From Prorocentrum cordatum (lineage: Eukaryota; Sar; Dinophyceae; Prorocentrales; Prorocentraceae), in contig CAUYUJ010022414.1 of the NCBI GenBank assembly GCA_963575745.1, positions 15,001-75,936 on the forward strand: a stretch of DNA of 60,936 bases. The letters are read 5' to 3'. A program made the translations under genes and the position numbers. Within the stretch, counting starts at the first letter, position 1; the number at the start of each line of letters is the position of its first letter. This document shows, piece after piece, positions 20,673-31,400 of the stretch. Under the pieces are notes generated by a model. It saw only the letters and a program-made list of their open reading frames with translations. It did not search any database and was not told where the DNA came from.

Positions 20673-23600
20673 ATGGGCAGGCCCTTGCGGCCGACTCCTG
20701 GTGTACCTCTGGGTGCCGATTTGCAGCACGGGCACGAAGTTATCACGTCGAGCATTGCAGCGACTTCCTCTATTGCCCCAGCGGCACGCATGGATCCTCC
20801 TCGCTTTGCGGGCGCTGCAGGGGGTGACGCACCGACCTCTGAGGCACGCACTGATCCCCCTGCCAGCCTTGCGGGCATTGAGGTAGGTGAAGTACCGACC
20901 GCTGGGGCCGCCAATGGTGTCATCTTGTCTTCCCAAGCCCTTCAATTACATGAGAGACGCACTGAGAATTCAAAGTCCAGTGACGGCACGAGCTCATCCA
21001 CCTCGTCATCTTCTTCCAGTTCCTCTGGTTCTTCGCCGAGCGCTACTGCATCTGGGGCTTCTTCCTCCTCATCTACGTGTGGGTCCGCTGCCGGCAGGCC
21101 TGACTTCGAGGGGCTCGCGCCTTTCGTGCCTGACCAGCCTTTCGCGATCTGTACGTGGAACGTGCGCTCCCTTTTCGGTGCCACCTATGCTCCCCGGGCC
21201 TCTCACCGTGCTAGGTACGATAAGATAGTATCACTCTGTTCCAGATATGACTTAGTCTGTATCCAGGAAGCTCGTGGGTCTCAGGAGCATCTTGAATATC
21301 TTTGCAAGGAAGTTTATCAAGCTTTTGGTGTTGGTACGTTTCTGGATTCGACGACGTCTGGAGGCTGCTTTTATCTGGATAAACGACGTCTGGAGGGTGC
21401 TTTTCCGTCACGCAGAGCGCGTAATTATTGAAAATGGCCGTATACATAGCCTCACGCTCTACAACAACAAACACTGTCTGCAAATCATCAACATGCATCT
21501 CGACCACAATCATCAGCCTATTATCAAGCAAAATCAACTTCGACGCGTTTGGCGGTCTCTTGTTCCCGCGAGGTGCTGCTCGCAGATTTTACTCGGCGGT
21601 TTCAACTTTGCTGCCAGAGGTGAAGGGTCTCACCATGCTGACGGACGTTTCGTCAGCAGCGGCCAGGCCACTGCTAAGGAGTTCGATCGGCTCTTTCCCC
21701 ACCTCGCGGAGGTGGACCAGGCTTCTGTCACGCACAGGGTCGAGGGCTGGCAAGGTGAGCGCAAAATCGTGGTGTCTCTGGGGCGTCTGGACCGCATCTA
21801 TGTGAGCTTTCCCGCTGGTGACCTTTGTGATCTCCACCCGGCGTCCAAAACCCTCGGCTCCCCGGCGGACCTCAAAGAGTTGTCCGATCACATCCCCGTG
21901 ACGCTCTCGCTCCGGCAGTCTACCAGTTGCTCTAATCGCATCCCGTCCTGGGCCACCAAGCACCCGAGGTACCCCGAGGTTGTCGAGGCCACCATTGCTG
22001 ATGCTGGCGGCCTGTCCGAGGACCCGTTAGAGGCCAGCATCGAAGTTCGAGACTGTTTGGTTGGGGCCGCCAAGGCTCTTAAGCGGGACCTGGAGGAGTT
22101 GGGGGCTGTTTCAGAAGCCAGTCGTCTTTCGTGGGCTCTTGCGGCTCTTCGCGCGGTCAGGTCTGGCAACTCTGTGGTTCTTTACAGGGCCCTGAAGGCG
22201 TGCCCGATGCTCGACTCCTTCTTTTGCTTCAAAGACTGTTGTCTGACTAAACATACTGAGTTTCATGCGTTTCTTGGAGGTCTTCAGAACCAGGTTTTAG
22301 ATGAGCAGATGGAGGAGATCAGGCAGGATGAGCACATCTCAGAGGCTAAGAGGGTTGGCAAGATTAACTCCCTGTACGCGTACAAGAGTGTCTGGAGGAC
22401 TAAGAACCGCAAGCATGGCCTTGGCGCGGTTTCAGACCCTGCAGGTTCACCCTTGTTTGAAGCTGACGAGACTTGTCAGGAACTCGCCAGGTATTGGGGC
22501 CAGGTGCACAAAAAGGTTGCTGTCTCACGGGACGCGTCGAGGTGCTTTGAACCGTTCGTCCAGGAGGTCCCCCCCGAGATCCGCTGGGAGTTGTCATTCG
22601 ACCAGGTCTTGAATATGATGGACGGGATTCCAGACAGCGCGCCTGGACCCGACGGCACTCCGTTCTCTGGATGGGCTCGCGCGGGCGACACGGCCACCAA
22701 GACACTTTACTCGCTCTACCTCCACATGCTCCAGGCTGGCTCCACCCCTCTCAACTTTAACGACGCCGTGGCAGTCTTTCTCGCGAAGGGCGACGAGCCC
22801 GCCGACGCGAGCATCGTGGTTCGGGCTCCAGAGTAGACGCGGCCGATTTCTCTCTCGGACACGGACAACAAGATTGTTTCAGTTGCGATCAGTATTCCTC
22901 TTGGGACCGTTTGCCAACGCGTGGTTTTTCAGCAGCAACGGGGCTTTGTCAGGGGCCGTCATATGCTAGGAAACATCCTGGACCTGGAATCCAAGTGTCT
23001 TCGCTGGCTAGTCCGGCAGAGTTTGCAGAAGAGTGGCTACGTTGTTTTCGATGTGAAAGCCGCGTTCCCCAGCTTGATTCACGCGGCCCTCATGTTCACC
23101 CTGCATAAGATGCGATTTCCACGGCATGTCATAAAAGCGATCCAGGCTCTGTACACCAATGTTTTCATCGCCGTCTCTTTCAGGGGCAATCGTAAGCACG
23201 GTTTCATCCTGGCCAGGGGCATTAAGCAGGGGTGTCCGATGTCTGGCTCGTTATTCGCATTGGCGCACGATCCCATCTTGCGCATGTTGGCTTGCAAGTT
23301 GCCGAGACCATTGCACGAGCTCGGGGCCTTCGCAGACGACTGCGGCATGGCCAGCAGTAGCCTCGAGGTGTCTTTCCCGATCGCTATCGATATCTGGGCC
23401 CTGGCTGGAGCGGCCTTCGGGCTGCACATTCACATCAAGAAAACGATCGTCGTCTTGGTGGGGAAATACTCGGAGCAGGAATTTCGGAAATCGACCGCTC
23501 GCCTGGGGAAACTTGCCAAGTGTCAGGTCTGCGCGGTCGCGAGGTACCTGGGGATCATGATGGGGGACAATGGGTGTTCGGAAAGTTGGGCCTGTCCTGT

Positions 23601-24769
23601 GGCCAAGTTCAGGGAGCGCTCGTACATGGTCCAGGGGCTCGACTTAGGGCTCGTGAAGTCTATCTCGCACTTTAATATGCTCTGCACGTCTGTTCTGTCC
23701 TACGTCGGGCAGCTGTGCGCGCCCACGCCCGAGGTTCTTAAGGAAGAGGATAGGATGCTTCAGGTTATTGTCCGTGGGCCCTTCAATGCCATCCCGTCCC
23801 AGGACCTACAGAACCTTCAGAGCATTGGGTTTCCGATTCAGGCTGCGCCTGTGCGTGTGCGCAGTCAGGCTGCTCGCTTTCGTGTCGCTGAACGCGTTGA
23901 GGCTTTCTCTGAAGCAGTGGGGCGTCTTTTCAGCTTCATCACCACCGACGAGTGCTGCATTGCATGGCAGAGTCACCCGATGTGGAAAGGCAGCGTGATG
24001 AAAAACCTGCACGACAATTATATGATGCTCACCGGACTCCCTGCCGCCCCGAAAGAGGCCCCGTACATCCAGCGTGCCATGGAAAATATCTTACCAGCCT
24101 GAACAGCCAGAGCCCCCTCACCACGATCGTGAAGCGCGTCGCAAAGCTGGGTGAGCTTCTGAGTAGGAGTGAAGGCCAAAATCTTAGGCTCGCATTTTTT
24201 CAACATCAAGGAAAAGGTCCCGTCCTGTGTTCTCTCGGTGTTTTTAAAATCGCTTTGTAATTGTTGGACTTGCAGTGGGCGCTTCAAGGGTGCCACTAAA
24301 CCTTGTATAGCGTGCGGGCTCGATCAAGGAGACTCGCTCAAACATATTATCGAGTGCCCTCGTTTTTCGGTTGCCAGTCTCTTCCTCCCTCTCCTCCCGT
24401 CGGCCTTCATCTACTGCTCGCTGCTCGTCTGTCCAGAAGCTTCAGTTGTATCGACTTTTCCCGATCCCGACAGATGCCCTGGTCAGTGTTGCTCTGTACT
24501 TTGACCTTATTTATAGCGTTTACCATCACCTCAAGCATTGCTCGTGCACGTCGCAGGCTATCTTTCATAGTACCAAAGCCCGAATCTCGCAGCTCTCCCG
24601 TCGTCAGAGTAATTTGTCTGGATACTTCGGTCAGGTTCACTGGGAGCCCGACCCAGGCAGGCTCCGACGACGACGGCAGGCGTCACTGCCCGCTGCCTCT
24701 GTCGCTGGGCCAGAAGCTCAGCCTGGACAGGCAGGGCCGCCGCCCCAAGGTTTCGAATGCAGGTCATAG
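20673..24769 (+). pseudogene. LINE-2 ORF2 (endonuclease-reverse transcriptase), interrupted
   Basis: From ATG 20673 a Ser-rich leader precedes an AP-type endonuclease (FAICTWNVRSL near 21142, LVCIQEARG near 21252), broken by a frameshift between about 21390 and 21420. It resumes with IINMHLDHNH, LGRLDRIYVS and LSDHIPVTL. The RT frame follows, with a single in-frame TAG at 22834-22836 (RAPE then stop then TRPISLS). RT motifs: VVFDVKAAFPSL (motif A, about 23044), GIKQGCPMSGSLF (motif B) and AFADD (23326-23340, motif C). The frame ends at 24102; the C-terminal finger CIACGLDQGDSLKH...C lies in another frame (24300-24365), and a last segment (ALYFDLIYSVYHHLKH) in a third. At least three frame breaks and one stop make this copy defective. 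Confidence 0.85.
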
Positions 24770-24935
24770 CATTCTTAGCCTTCCCCCGATGCGAGTTCCC
24801 TCCTCCTCCTCCTCTTCCTCATCGTCGTCCTCCTCCTCCTCCTCCTCCTCGTCCTCCTCCTCCTCCTCCTCCTCCTCCTCCTCCTCCTCCTCCTCCTCCT
24901 CCTCCTCTCTCATCCTCCACATCCTTCCCCCCTCC
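24770..24935 (+). repeat. (TCC)n microsatellite
   Basis: Pyrimidine triplets TCC with TCG/TCA/TCT interruptions (about 24798-24910). Confidence 0.95.
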
Positions 24936-24984
24936 ATCTTATGGTGTTGGTGGTGGAGGAGAACAGGCCCATCAACAGACTGGA

Positions 24985-25138
24985 GGTTTTGCGCCAAGTT
25001 CGGCCCCGGGGGCCCTCGCCGGGCTTCGGGGGCGTCAAGGAACGGCTCGGGCTGAAGAACCGGCCCCGGGAAAGTGTCGGGACCTCCAGGGGGCCCCGCA
25101 TTGAAAAGGACAGGACGTCGCATGCCTGGGACAGGTCC
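24985..25138 (+). repeat. Dispersed foldback family B, further copy
   Basis: TTCGGCCCCGGGGGCCCTCG, CGTCAAGGAACGGCTCGGG, CCGGCCCCGGGAAAGTGTCG, CAGGGGGCCCCGCATTGAAA and GACGTCGCATGCCTGGG in family order. Confidence 0.75.
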
Positions 25139-25211
25139 ACGCTCGACCATTGTATCATTCCGCCACGCGGGATCTCAGAGATGCTCGACGTTATCCTCAC
25201 CCGACGTTATC

Positions 25212-25375
25212 CGTAAGCCGGGCGTGTTTATCTACAGGAGGAGTGTGCAAAATGATCGACAAATAGTCTGGGAACCATTTTTGGCGCACGTTTTGGCTAG
25301 TTCGGGGAATGGTGAGAGTAATTTTTGTTTTTCCTCCAAAGTCCGCCCGCAGGAGGGCATGTTCGACCCGTGGAA
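25212..25375 (+). repeat. MITE-like foldback family A, diverged copy
   Basis: Left end GTAAGCCGGGCGTG, TCTACAGGAGGAG; internal GCAAAATGATCGACAAATAG, TCTGGGAACCATTTTT matching the copy at 57291; right end CCGCCCGCAGGAGGGCATGT, TCGACCC. No clear target duplication. Confidence 0.65.
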
Positions 25376-25424
25376 AAAATAGCCTGGCGAAGGACCCAAC
25401 CATATGCAGTTGTGAATGCCGCAA

Positions 25425-25836
25425 TTGTGCTGGGTGGTGGCGGACGCATGCGGGCGGTGCCACTGGGACCTTCGGTGGAGTTCCCTATGGGGCCACGAAG
25501 CGCTGTACTGGGTGGGTGGGACGCGGTCAGCAAGAGCTGTGCTGCGTGGTGGCGGACGCATGCGAGCGGTGCCACTGGGACCTTCGGTGGAGCTCCCTAT
25601 GGGGCCACGAAACGCTGTACTGGGTGGGTGAAACGCAGGCAGGGAGCAAGGGCTGTGCAGGGTGGTGGCGGACGCATGCGGGCGGTGCCGCTGGGACCTT
25701 TGGTGGAGCTCCCTATAGGGCTACGAGGCGCTGTTCTGGGTGGGTGAAGCGCAGGGAACAAGGGCTGTGCTGGGTGGTGGCGGACGCAAGCGGGCAGTGC
25801 CACTGGGACCTTTGGTGGAGCCCCCCTATGGGGCCA
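25425..25836 (+). repeat. Tandem array, unit 112-116 bp, 4 copies, cut by the gap
   Basis: CGGACGCA recurs at 25441, 25553, 25669 and 25781. Each unit carries GCCACTGGGACCTTCGGTGG and AGCTCCCTATGGGGCCACG, then CGCTGTACTGGGTGGGTG. The core is the reverse complement of the 89 bp array at 59945-60936. The array runs into the N run. Confidence 0.9.
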
Positions 25837-25936
25837 NNNNNNNNNNNNNNNNNNNNNNNNNNNNNNNNNNNNNNNNNNNNNNNNNNNNNNNNNNNNNNNN
25901 NNNNNNNNNNNNNNNNNNNNNNNNNNNNNNNNNNNN
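25837..25936. other. Assembly gap (100 N)
   Basis: Exactly 100 undetermined bases, a conventional placeholder length. It lies between two different tandem arrays, which probably caused the break. Confidence 1.
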
Positions 25937-26850
25937 CAGCGCCAGAGTGGGGCCCCCGCGCCGTGGCTCTCTGCCCCAAGTCCCCCCGCGTCCCCAGCGC
26001 CCCAGCGGGGGCCCCGCCCACTGCCCCCTCCGCCACGAACGCTTTATCCCGCGTCGCCCCCCCCCGCCCCCCCGCGCCCCCAGCGCCAGTGTGAGGCCCC
26101 CGCGCCGTGGCTTTCCGCCCCGAGCCCGCCGCGTCCCCAGCGCCCCAGCGGGGGCCACGCCCACTGCCCCCTCCGCCACGAACGCTTTATCCCGCGTCGC
26201 ACCTCCCCCCCCCGCCCCCGCGTCCCCAGCGCCAGCGTGGGGCCCCCGCGCCGTGGCTCTTTGCCCCAAGCCCCACCGCGCCCCCAGCGCCCCAGCGGGG
26301 CCCCCGCCCACTGCCCCCTCCGACACGAACGCTGCATTACGCGTCGCCCCCCCCCCTCCGCGCCCCCAGCGCCAGAGTGGGACCCCCGCGCCGTGGTTCT
26401 CCGCCCCGAGCCCCCCCGCGTCCCCAGCGCCCCAGCGGGGGCCACGCCCACTGCCCCTTCCGCCACTAACGCTTCATCCCGCGTCGCGCCGCACACCACC
26501 TCCCCTACCTCCCTCCCCGCGTCCCCAGCGCCCCAGTGGGGGCTCCGCCCCGTGCCCCCTCCGCCCCGACAATTTTATTCCGCGTCGCGACGCACGCCAC
26601 CTCCCCCCCTTCCCCCCTTTCCCCAGCGCCCCAGTTGGACCCCCGCCCCGTGGCCCTCTGCCCCAAGCCCCGCCCAGTGCCCCTCCGCCCCGACAGTTTA
26701 TTCCGCGTCGCGGCACACACCACCCCCCTCCTCTCCGCGCCCCCAGCGCCCCAGTGGGACCTCCGCCCCGTGCTCCCTCCGCTCCGAGCACTTTATTCCC
26801 CGTCGCGACGCGCGCCGCCTCCCCCACCCTCCCCACCTGGGACTTGGGCC
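25937..26850 (+). repeat. Tandem array of CCCCAGCGCC units, about 100-150 bp
   Basis: Recurrent CCCCAGCGCC(CCAG), CCCCCGCGCCGTGGCTCT, GCCCACTGCCCCCTCCGCCA and CGAACGCTTTATCCCGCGTC words, with the last recurring near 26047, 26188, 26338, 26478, 26579, 26701 and 26799. Strongly C-rich on the + strand; Pro/Ala-rich frames across it are not credible genes. Confidence 0.85.
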
Positions 26851-26894
26851 CCGTTGCTGGGCCCAGAGGGCGATGCCTTGCCCCCTCTTCCCCC

Positions 26895-26942
26895 CATCCT
26901 CCTCCACCTCCTCCTCCTCCTCCTCCTCCTCCTCCCCCTTCC
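26895..26942 (+). repeat. Short (TCC)n microsatellite
   Basis: About 12 TCC triplets ending in CCCCCTTCCTT, immediately before the spliced-leader copy. Confidence 0.9.
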
Positions 26943-26944
26943 TT

Positions 26945-26965
26945 TCCGTAGCCATTTTGGCTCAA
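26945..26965 (+). other. Relict dinoflagellate spliced leader
   Basis: TCCGTAGCCATTTTGGCTCA plus A: matches the 22-base dinoflagellate spliced leader at every visible position except the final G. It ends one base before the ATG at 26967, exactly where a trans-spliced leader would sit on an mRNA. It implies that the downstream LINE-3 RNA was trans-spliced and then reverse transcribed into this site. Confidence 0.9.
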
Positions 26966-26966
26966 T

Positions 26967-28451
26967 ATGCAGGTTTCCCCTGGGAACCAAGCGGATGCCG
27001 CTAGTCCGCGGCTGGCAAGACTTCCTGAAGTCTGGCATCTCTTCTGGTCCACCTCTCCTGCGCTCGGGTCGGGGGGTAAACGGAGGCCTTTCCCGTTCCC
27101 GTCGGCCCGATCGCCACCGGCCGCGAAGCCATGGGCCCCGCGAGGGGTGGCACGCATATGGGCGATGGCTGTGCTGGCGGCGGCGGCGGCAGGCAGGCCA
27201 GCAGCTCCTCGTTTGACACGGTGGGCACCAGGAGTACCTCCCGCAGCGAGCATCGCCGCCGTGGCGAGCGTCGTCGGGAGCGACGCCAGCAGGCCGCAGC
27301 CAGTGAGGAGGCCACGCCTCGACCTCGACGCCATCACGACGCCCGCCTATCTGGCTGGGATGTGGTGCCTCCTGCCCCGCCACACGACGACCATGGAGGA
27401 GCCGCTGCTGGACCCCCGCGCGGCATGGTGCTTTCCGAGGGCGACGTCGCGGCACTCGAGCTCACGCCGACCTTCGCATCGCAGTCGACCCCGCCGCACG
27501 GCGAGCAGGGCGCCTTTGGCGGCAGCGGCCGCACAGCGCTTCGGCCCACCGCCAGCGGCTGGAGGAGCTCCTGCCGCCGCCTCTGGCACGGCGACCCTCT
27601 CCAGCATGCTGGCCAACATGGGGCGCCGCCTCGGCTCGCATATCCAGTCTACTACAACCAACCTCTCGCAGATCTTCCAGGCGACCCAGCAGGGGTTCGC
27701 CCGGGCCGTCGACGCCCGCTTCGCCGCGGTGGGCTCGCGCCTGGGCAGCATGGAGCAACGGGTGGCAGACTTCGGCCGCCTCCGCCAGGAGATGGTCGAC
27801 CTCCGCGCTGAGATGGGCGCCGTGGCGTCGGCCACCCCGCAGGCCCCGATGCTGGAGACGGGCTGGTCGAGGCCCATCGACCCCGCCATCCTGTCCATCG
27901 TGGCGCGCGCGAACGTCCCGAAGGAGGCGGTCGCGCAGGCGCTGCAGCAGCTCCTGGTGGACGCCGACCTGCACAACCTCACCCCTGAGGCGACAAAGCT
28001 GGAGGGCGAGGAGATGGGGGGGCACTTCAAGCTCCGCTGCATGGGAGCCGTGGGCCTGGCCTCGCGGCGCGTGGGGAAGCTCGTGGGCCTTCTGCGCACA
28101 GGCCCCTCCGCGTGGCGGGAGTTCGCCGCCGTGCTGCCGAACGGATCGAGCGTCCCCCTCAGCGTGGGCCGCGACCGCAACCAGTCCCAGATCTCCCACG
28201 AGATCTACCTCAAGCGCATCAAGGCCGCCCTTCAGGAGAAGATCGAAGCACGTCTCTTCGCCGACAAAGAGGCCAACGCCATCACGGTCAAGTGGCGCCA
28301 GCTGCTCAAGCTCTCCATCCCGCCCCCTGGGGCCACTCCGACCGTCTCGTGGAACATGGTGGTTGCGCGCGCGATCGACCAGACACAGGAGGCCCTGCAG
28401 GCGGTGGTGGATCGCGTCTTGGAGCCAGAGGCGCAGCAGTGGACGCTTTAA
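26967..28451 (+). CDS. LINE-3 ORF1-like protein
   Basis: Begins at ATG 26967, two bases after the spliced leader, and ends at TAA 28449-28451 (494 residues). Residues 1-200 are Pro/Ala/Arg-rich, and a rival frame at 27131-27560 (Ser-rich, HHDARLSGWDVVPPAPPHDD) may be the true N-terminus, implying a frameshift near 27540-27590. From about residue 205 the reading is convincing: a coiled coil (SMLANMGRRLGSHIQSTTTN to MVDLRAEMG), then a globular region (AILSIVARANVPKEAV ... FKLRCMGAVGLASRRVGKLV ... IYLKRIKAALQEKI) suited to an RNA-binding ORF1 protein. It precedes the endonuclease-RT frames, as in a two-ORF LINE. Function is inferred from position and coiled coil. Confidence 0.7.
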   Translation: MQVSPGNQADAASPRLARLPEVWHLFWSTSPALGSGGKRRPFPFPSARSPPAAKPWAPRGVARIWAMAVLAAAAAGRPAAPRLTRWAPGVPPAASIAAVASVVGSDASRPQPVRRPRLDLDAITTPAYLAGMWCLLPRHTTTMEEPLLDPRAAWCFPRATSRHSSSRRPSHRSRPRRTASRAPLAAAAAQRFGPPPAAGGAPAAASGTATLSSMLANMGRRLGSHIQSTTTNLSQIFQATQQGFARAVDARFAAVGSRLGSMEQRVADFGRLRQEMVDLRAEMGAVASATPQAPMLETGWSRPIDPAILSIVARANVPKEAVAQALQQLLVDADLHNLTPEATKLEGEEMGGHFKLRCMGAVGLASRRVGKLVGLLRTGPSAWREFAAVLPNGSSVPLSVGRDRNQSQISHEIYLKRIKAALQEKIEARLFADKEANAITVKWRQLLKLSIPPPGATPTVSWNMVVARAIDQTQEALQAVVDRVLEPEAQQWTL

Positions 28452-31400
28452 CACTCTCTCGCGTGCCTGGGGAGGCGACGGGGATGGTGTGCATCTGGGG
28501 ACCTGGAACTGCCGTGCTCTCAAGCAGTCTGGGAAGAATGCCACCAAGAAGATCAATAAGAAACAAGCATATGTTCAGCGATATTGGAAAAGGGGCCAAT
28601 GATGCTGGCGCTGCAGGAGACTCATGCTTCCGAGTACAGCATGCAGGTGCTTCTGGAGCGATTGGGTAAACCGTTCTGCTGCTTCTCCTCGTGCATGCCA
28701 GGAGGACGAGAAGACGCAGGAGGGGTAGCCACGGTGGTGCCCGCCGCTGCCGACGGCTACACCTGCAATTTTGTTCCTGAGGAGATGGTCCCTGGTCGCA
28801 TCCTCAGGCTCAGTGGTGAAGTTCGTCCTTCGACTCAGGGGAGTCAACCGTGCAACTTCATCCACTGGAACATCCGCAACCATGACATTTCACCTGATCA
28901 ACGGCGGCGTGTTGCAGAACGCCTTCGGCAAGACCTGGCTTGGGCGCATAACTGCCCTGCCACACGCTCCACCTTCGTCGTGGGCGACTTCAACTTCGGC
29001 GACTACGACGAGCCCGACAACTTCCTGGATGACGACCAGCCCCTGCAGGCCCAGGCCACGCGGCCCAGCCGCGGTGGAGGCGGGGCCCCCGCCGGGCCGC
29101 GGGCCGGCCGCCGGCCGCACCAGGGGCCGCCGGGGGAAATCCCGGGGGCGCACGGCCCCCCCCCAGCGGAAGCGGGGGGGGGAGGTATTTAATTTTAAAT
29201 AAATACCTCCCCCGCCGGGCGCCCGCGGGGGCGGCCCCGGACCGCGCGACGCCACGCCCCTGGGGAACTCCAGCGGCAGCCGCATCTGGCCAGACCGCAC
29301 GCCTGGCCCGTCACCCTGGCCAGAGGCAATGGCTGGATGCGCTGCGGGCTGCCACTGAGATGATGCCTGGCAAGCCGACGCACTGGAACGCCAGCACGCG
29401 CACCAGCTCCTCCATCGACCGCGTGTTCGTGGGGATCCCGCGGTGGCAGCTCTGCCAAGGCTGGCAGGCGTGCCAAGTGCAAGGCGAGGCGCGCGAGATG
29501 CACATCCGCGGGATTAGCGATCATTCCATGGTCGCTGTCTCGCTGCTACGGCGCACGCCTGCGTGCCGACACCCTGACACGCCAGCGGCCATCCCCCTCG
29601 CCGTGGTCCAGCGTCCGCGCTTCAAGGAGATTGTTGACGGGTACCTGGCGATGGTCCCCATGCAGCACCATGAGCCGCCCGACGAATACAAGTATCTCAC
29701 GAGGATCCTGCAGGCGGCGGCCAAGGATGTCCAGAACGAGATCCTCGTTGCCGAGGGCTGGACCAAGGGCGCCTCCGCCATCATCTGGCGCCAGCTGGCG
29801 AGGGCCTTCTGGCGCCAAGACTGGAGGCTGGCGCAGCTGGTCGTGGCCCAGAACGCCTGGGCGCGTGATCTGGTCAGGGCCTCGGAGCAGCCCCGATCGG
29901 TCGAAATCCTCGACTACGCGGAGTTCCAGAGGAGATACAACATCGCCCAGCGGAAGGGCGCGGCGGGCAGACGCCGCGCCCTTGAGGAGGCGGCCCAGCA
30001 TGAACCTGAAGATAACCGTCGACGTCAGCTCGTGGCCCAGCAGCGGGCTCTGAAGCGACGGGCGCGGCTCTGGGCCCCCTTCAACGCTCGGCGCTACCTC
30101 GCGTGCCTCGAGACAGATGGCGCCGAGCTGACAGAGGCCTCCGACATCGACGCAGCGCTGGGCCAGCACTGGGGCAAGGTGTTCTGCCCGCCGACGCCAG
30201 CCGCGCTCACCGAGCAGAGGGCCCGAGAGCAGCCGGCCTACCTGAAGCGCTTCGGGGTTCCCGCGGTCGACTGGGACGCCTACCGCCCACCCGCAGTGGC
30301 AACGGTGCGAGCGGCGCTCCGCCGTGCGCGCCCAGCGGCCCCTGGCCCTGACGGCCTCCCCGCCGCGGCCTGGGCTGTGGCCTCGTGCGGAGCAGAGGCC
30401 CCCCACCGCTCCCTGGTGCGGATGCTGGATGGCTTGCCCATGCGCTCGGACAACAACCACGCGATCAGCATCTTTCTGCCGAAGGGCTCGCTGGTGACCG
30501 ACATGGTGAGCGTCTCGCGAGCCCCAGGCTGCACGCGCCCGCTGTCGTTGCGCAACACGGGGGCCAAGGCGATCAGCGCGGCCCTGAACCACCCTCTGAA
30601 GCGGGCCGTGCAAGCGGCAGTGGCGCCCAGCCAGCGTGGCTTCATCTGCGAGCGTCACTTTCTCGAGAACCTAATTGAGCTCGACGGTCACGCGAGAATT
30701 GCAAGCATGCGTGCTCTGAATCACCCCCCCTCTGACCTCGCCTCGCCTCTGCTTCTTGCCTATGACTATGCTCATGCCTTCCCATATGTGGCCCACTCGT
30801 GGCTCTGGGCCGTCCTGGCCCATTTGGGGAGCCCCAGAGGCCCGGGTGAATGCAATCCGAGCCAACTATCTTATGTCTGCTGCCGTTAGCTCCGACTGCT
30901 CTCGGGGCCTCCTCTTCCTTATCTTCGCGGGGGTCCTCCAGGGCGATCCTCTTTCTGGCAGTCTGTTCGTCCTAGCTGCTCATCCGTTCTGCGCGGATAT
31001 GGAGCGCACCCTAGAGGCCGCTGGCAAAGGAGTCGGGAGGTGGTGTGCGGACGACGTGGGGGCGGTTGTGTGGGGAAAGCCAGGCCTAAGGGAGCTCGCT
31101 AGGATTTTCAAGAACTCAGATAAGTTGGCGGGGCTCGCTTGTAACCCCCGAAATGCTGTGCCACCCCTCTTTGGGCCCCGTGGTCGGATGATCTCATTGC
31201 CCCGACGTCCGAACTGCTGGCATCCGCGTGTACAGCCTGGGCTGAGTTCAAGGTCGGTCCGACGCTTGAGTACCTCGGCTGTACTGTAGGCCCCGCTGCT
31301 GAGAGAGAAGAGCAGTGGGCAGCACCTGCGGCGAAGCTCGAGCACCGCGTCGCAGCCCTGGCGCGGCCCCATGCTGACACTGCGGCCGTCGTCTCGCTCT

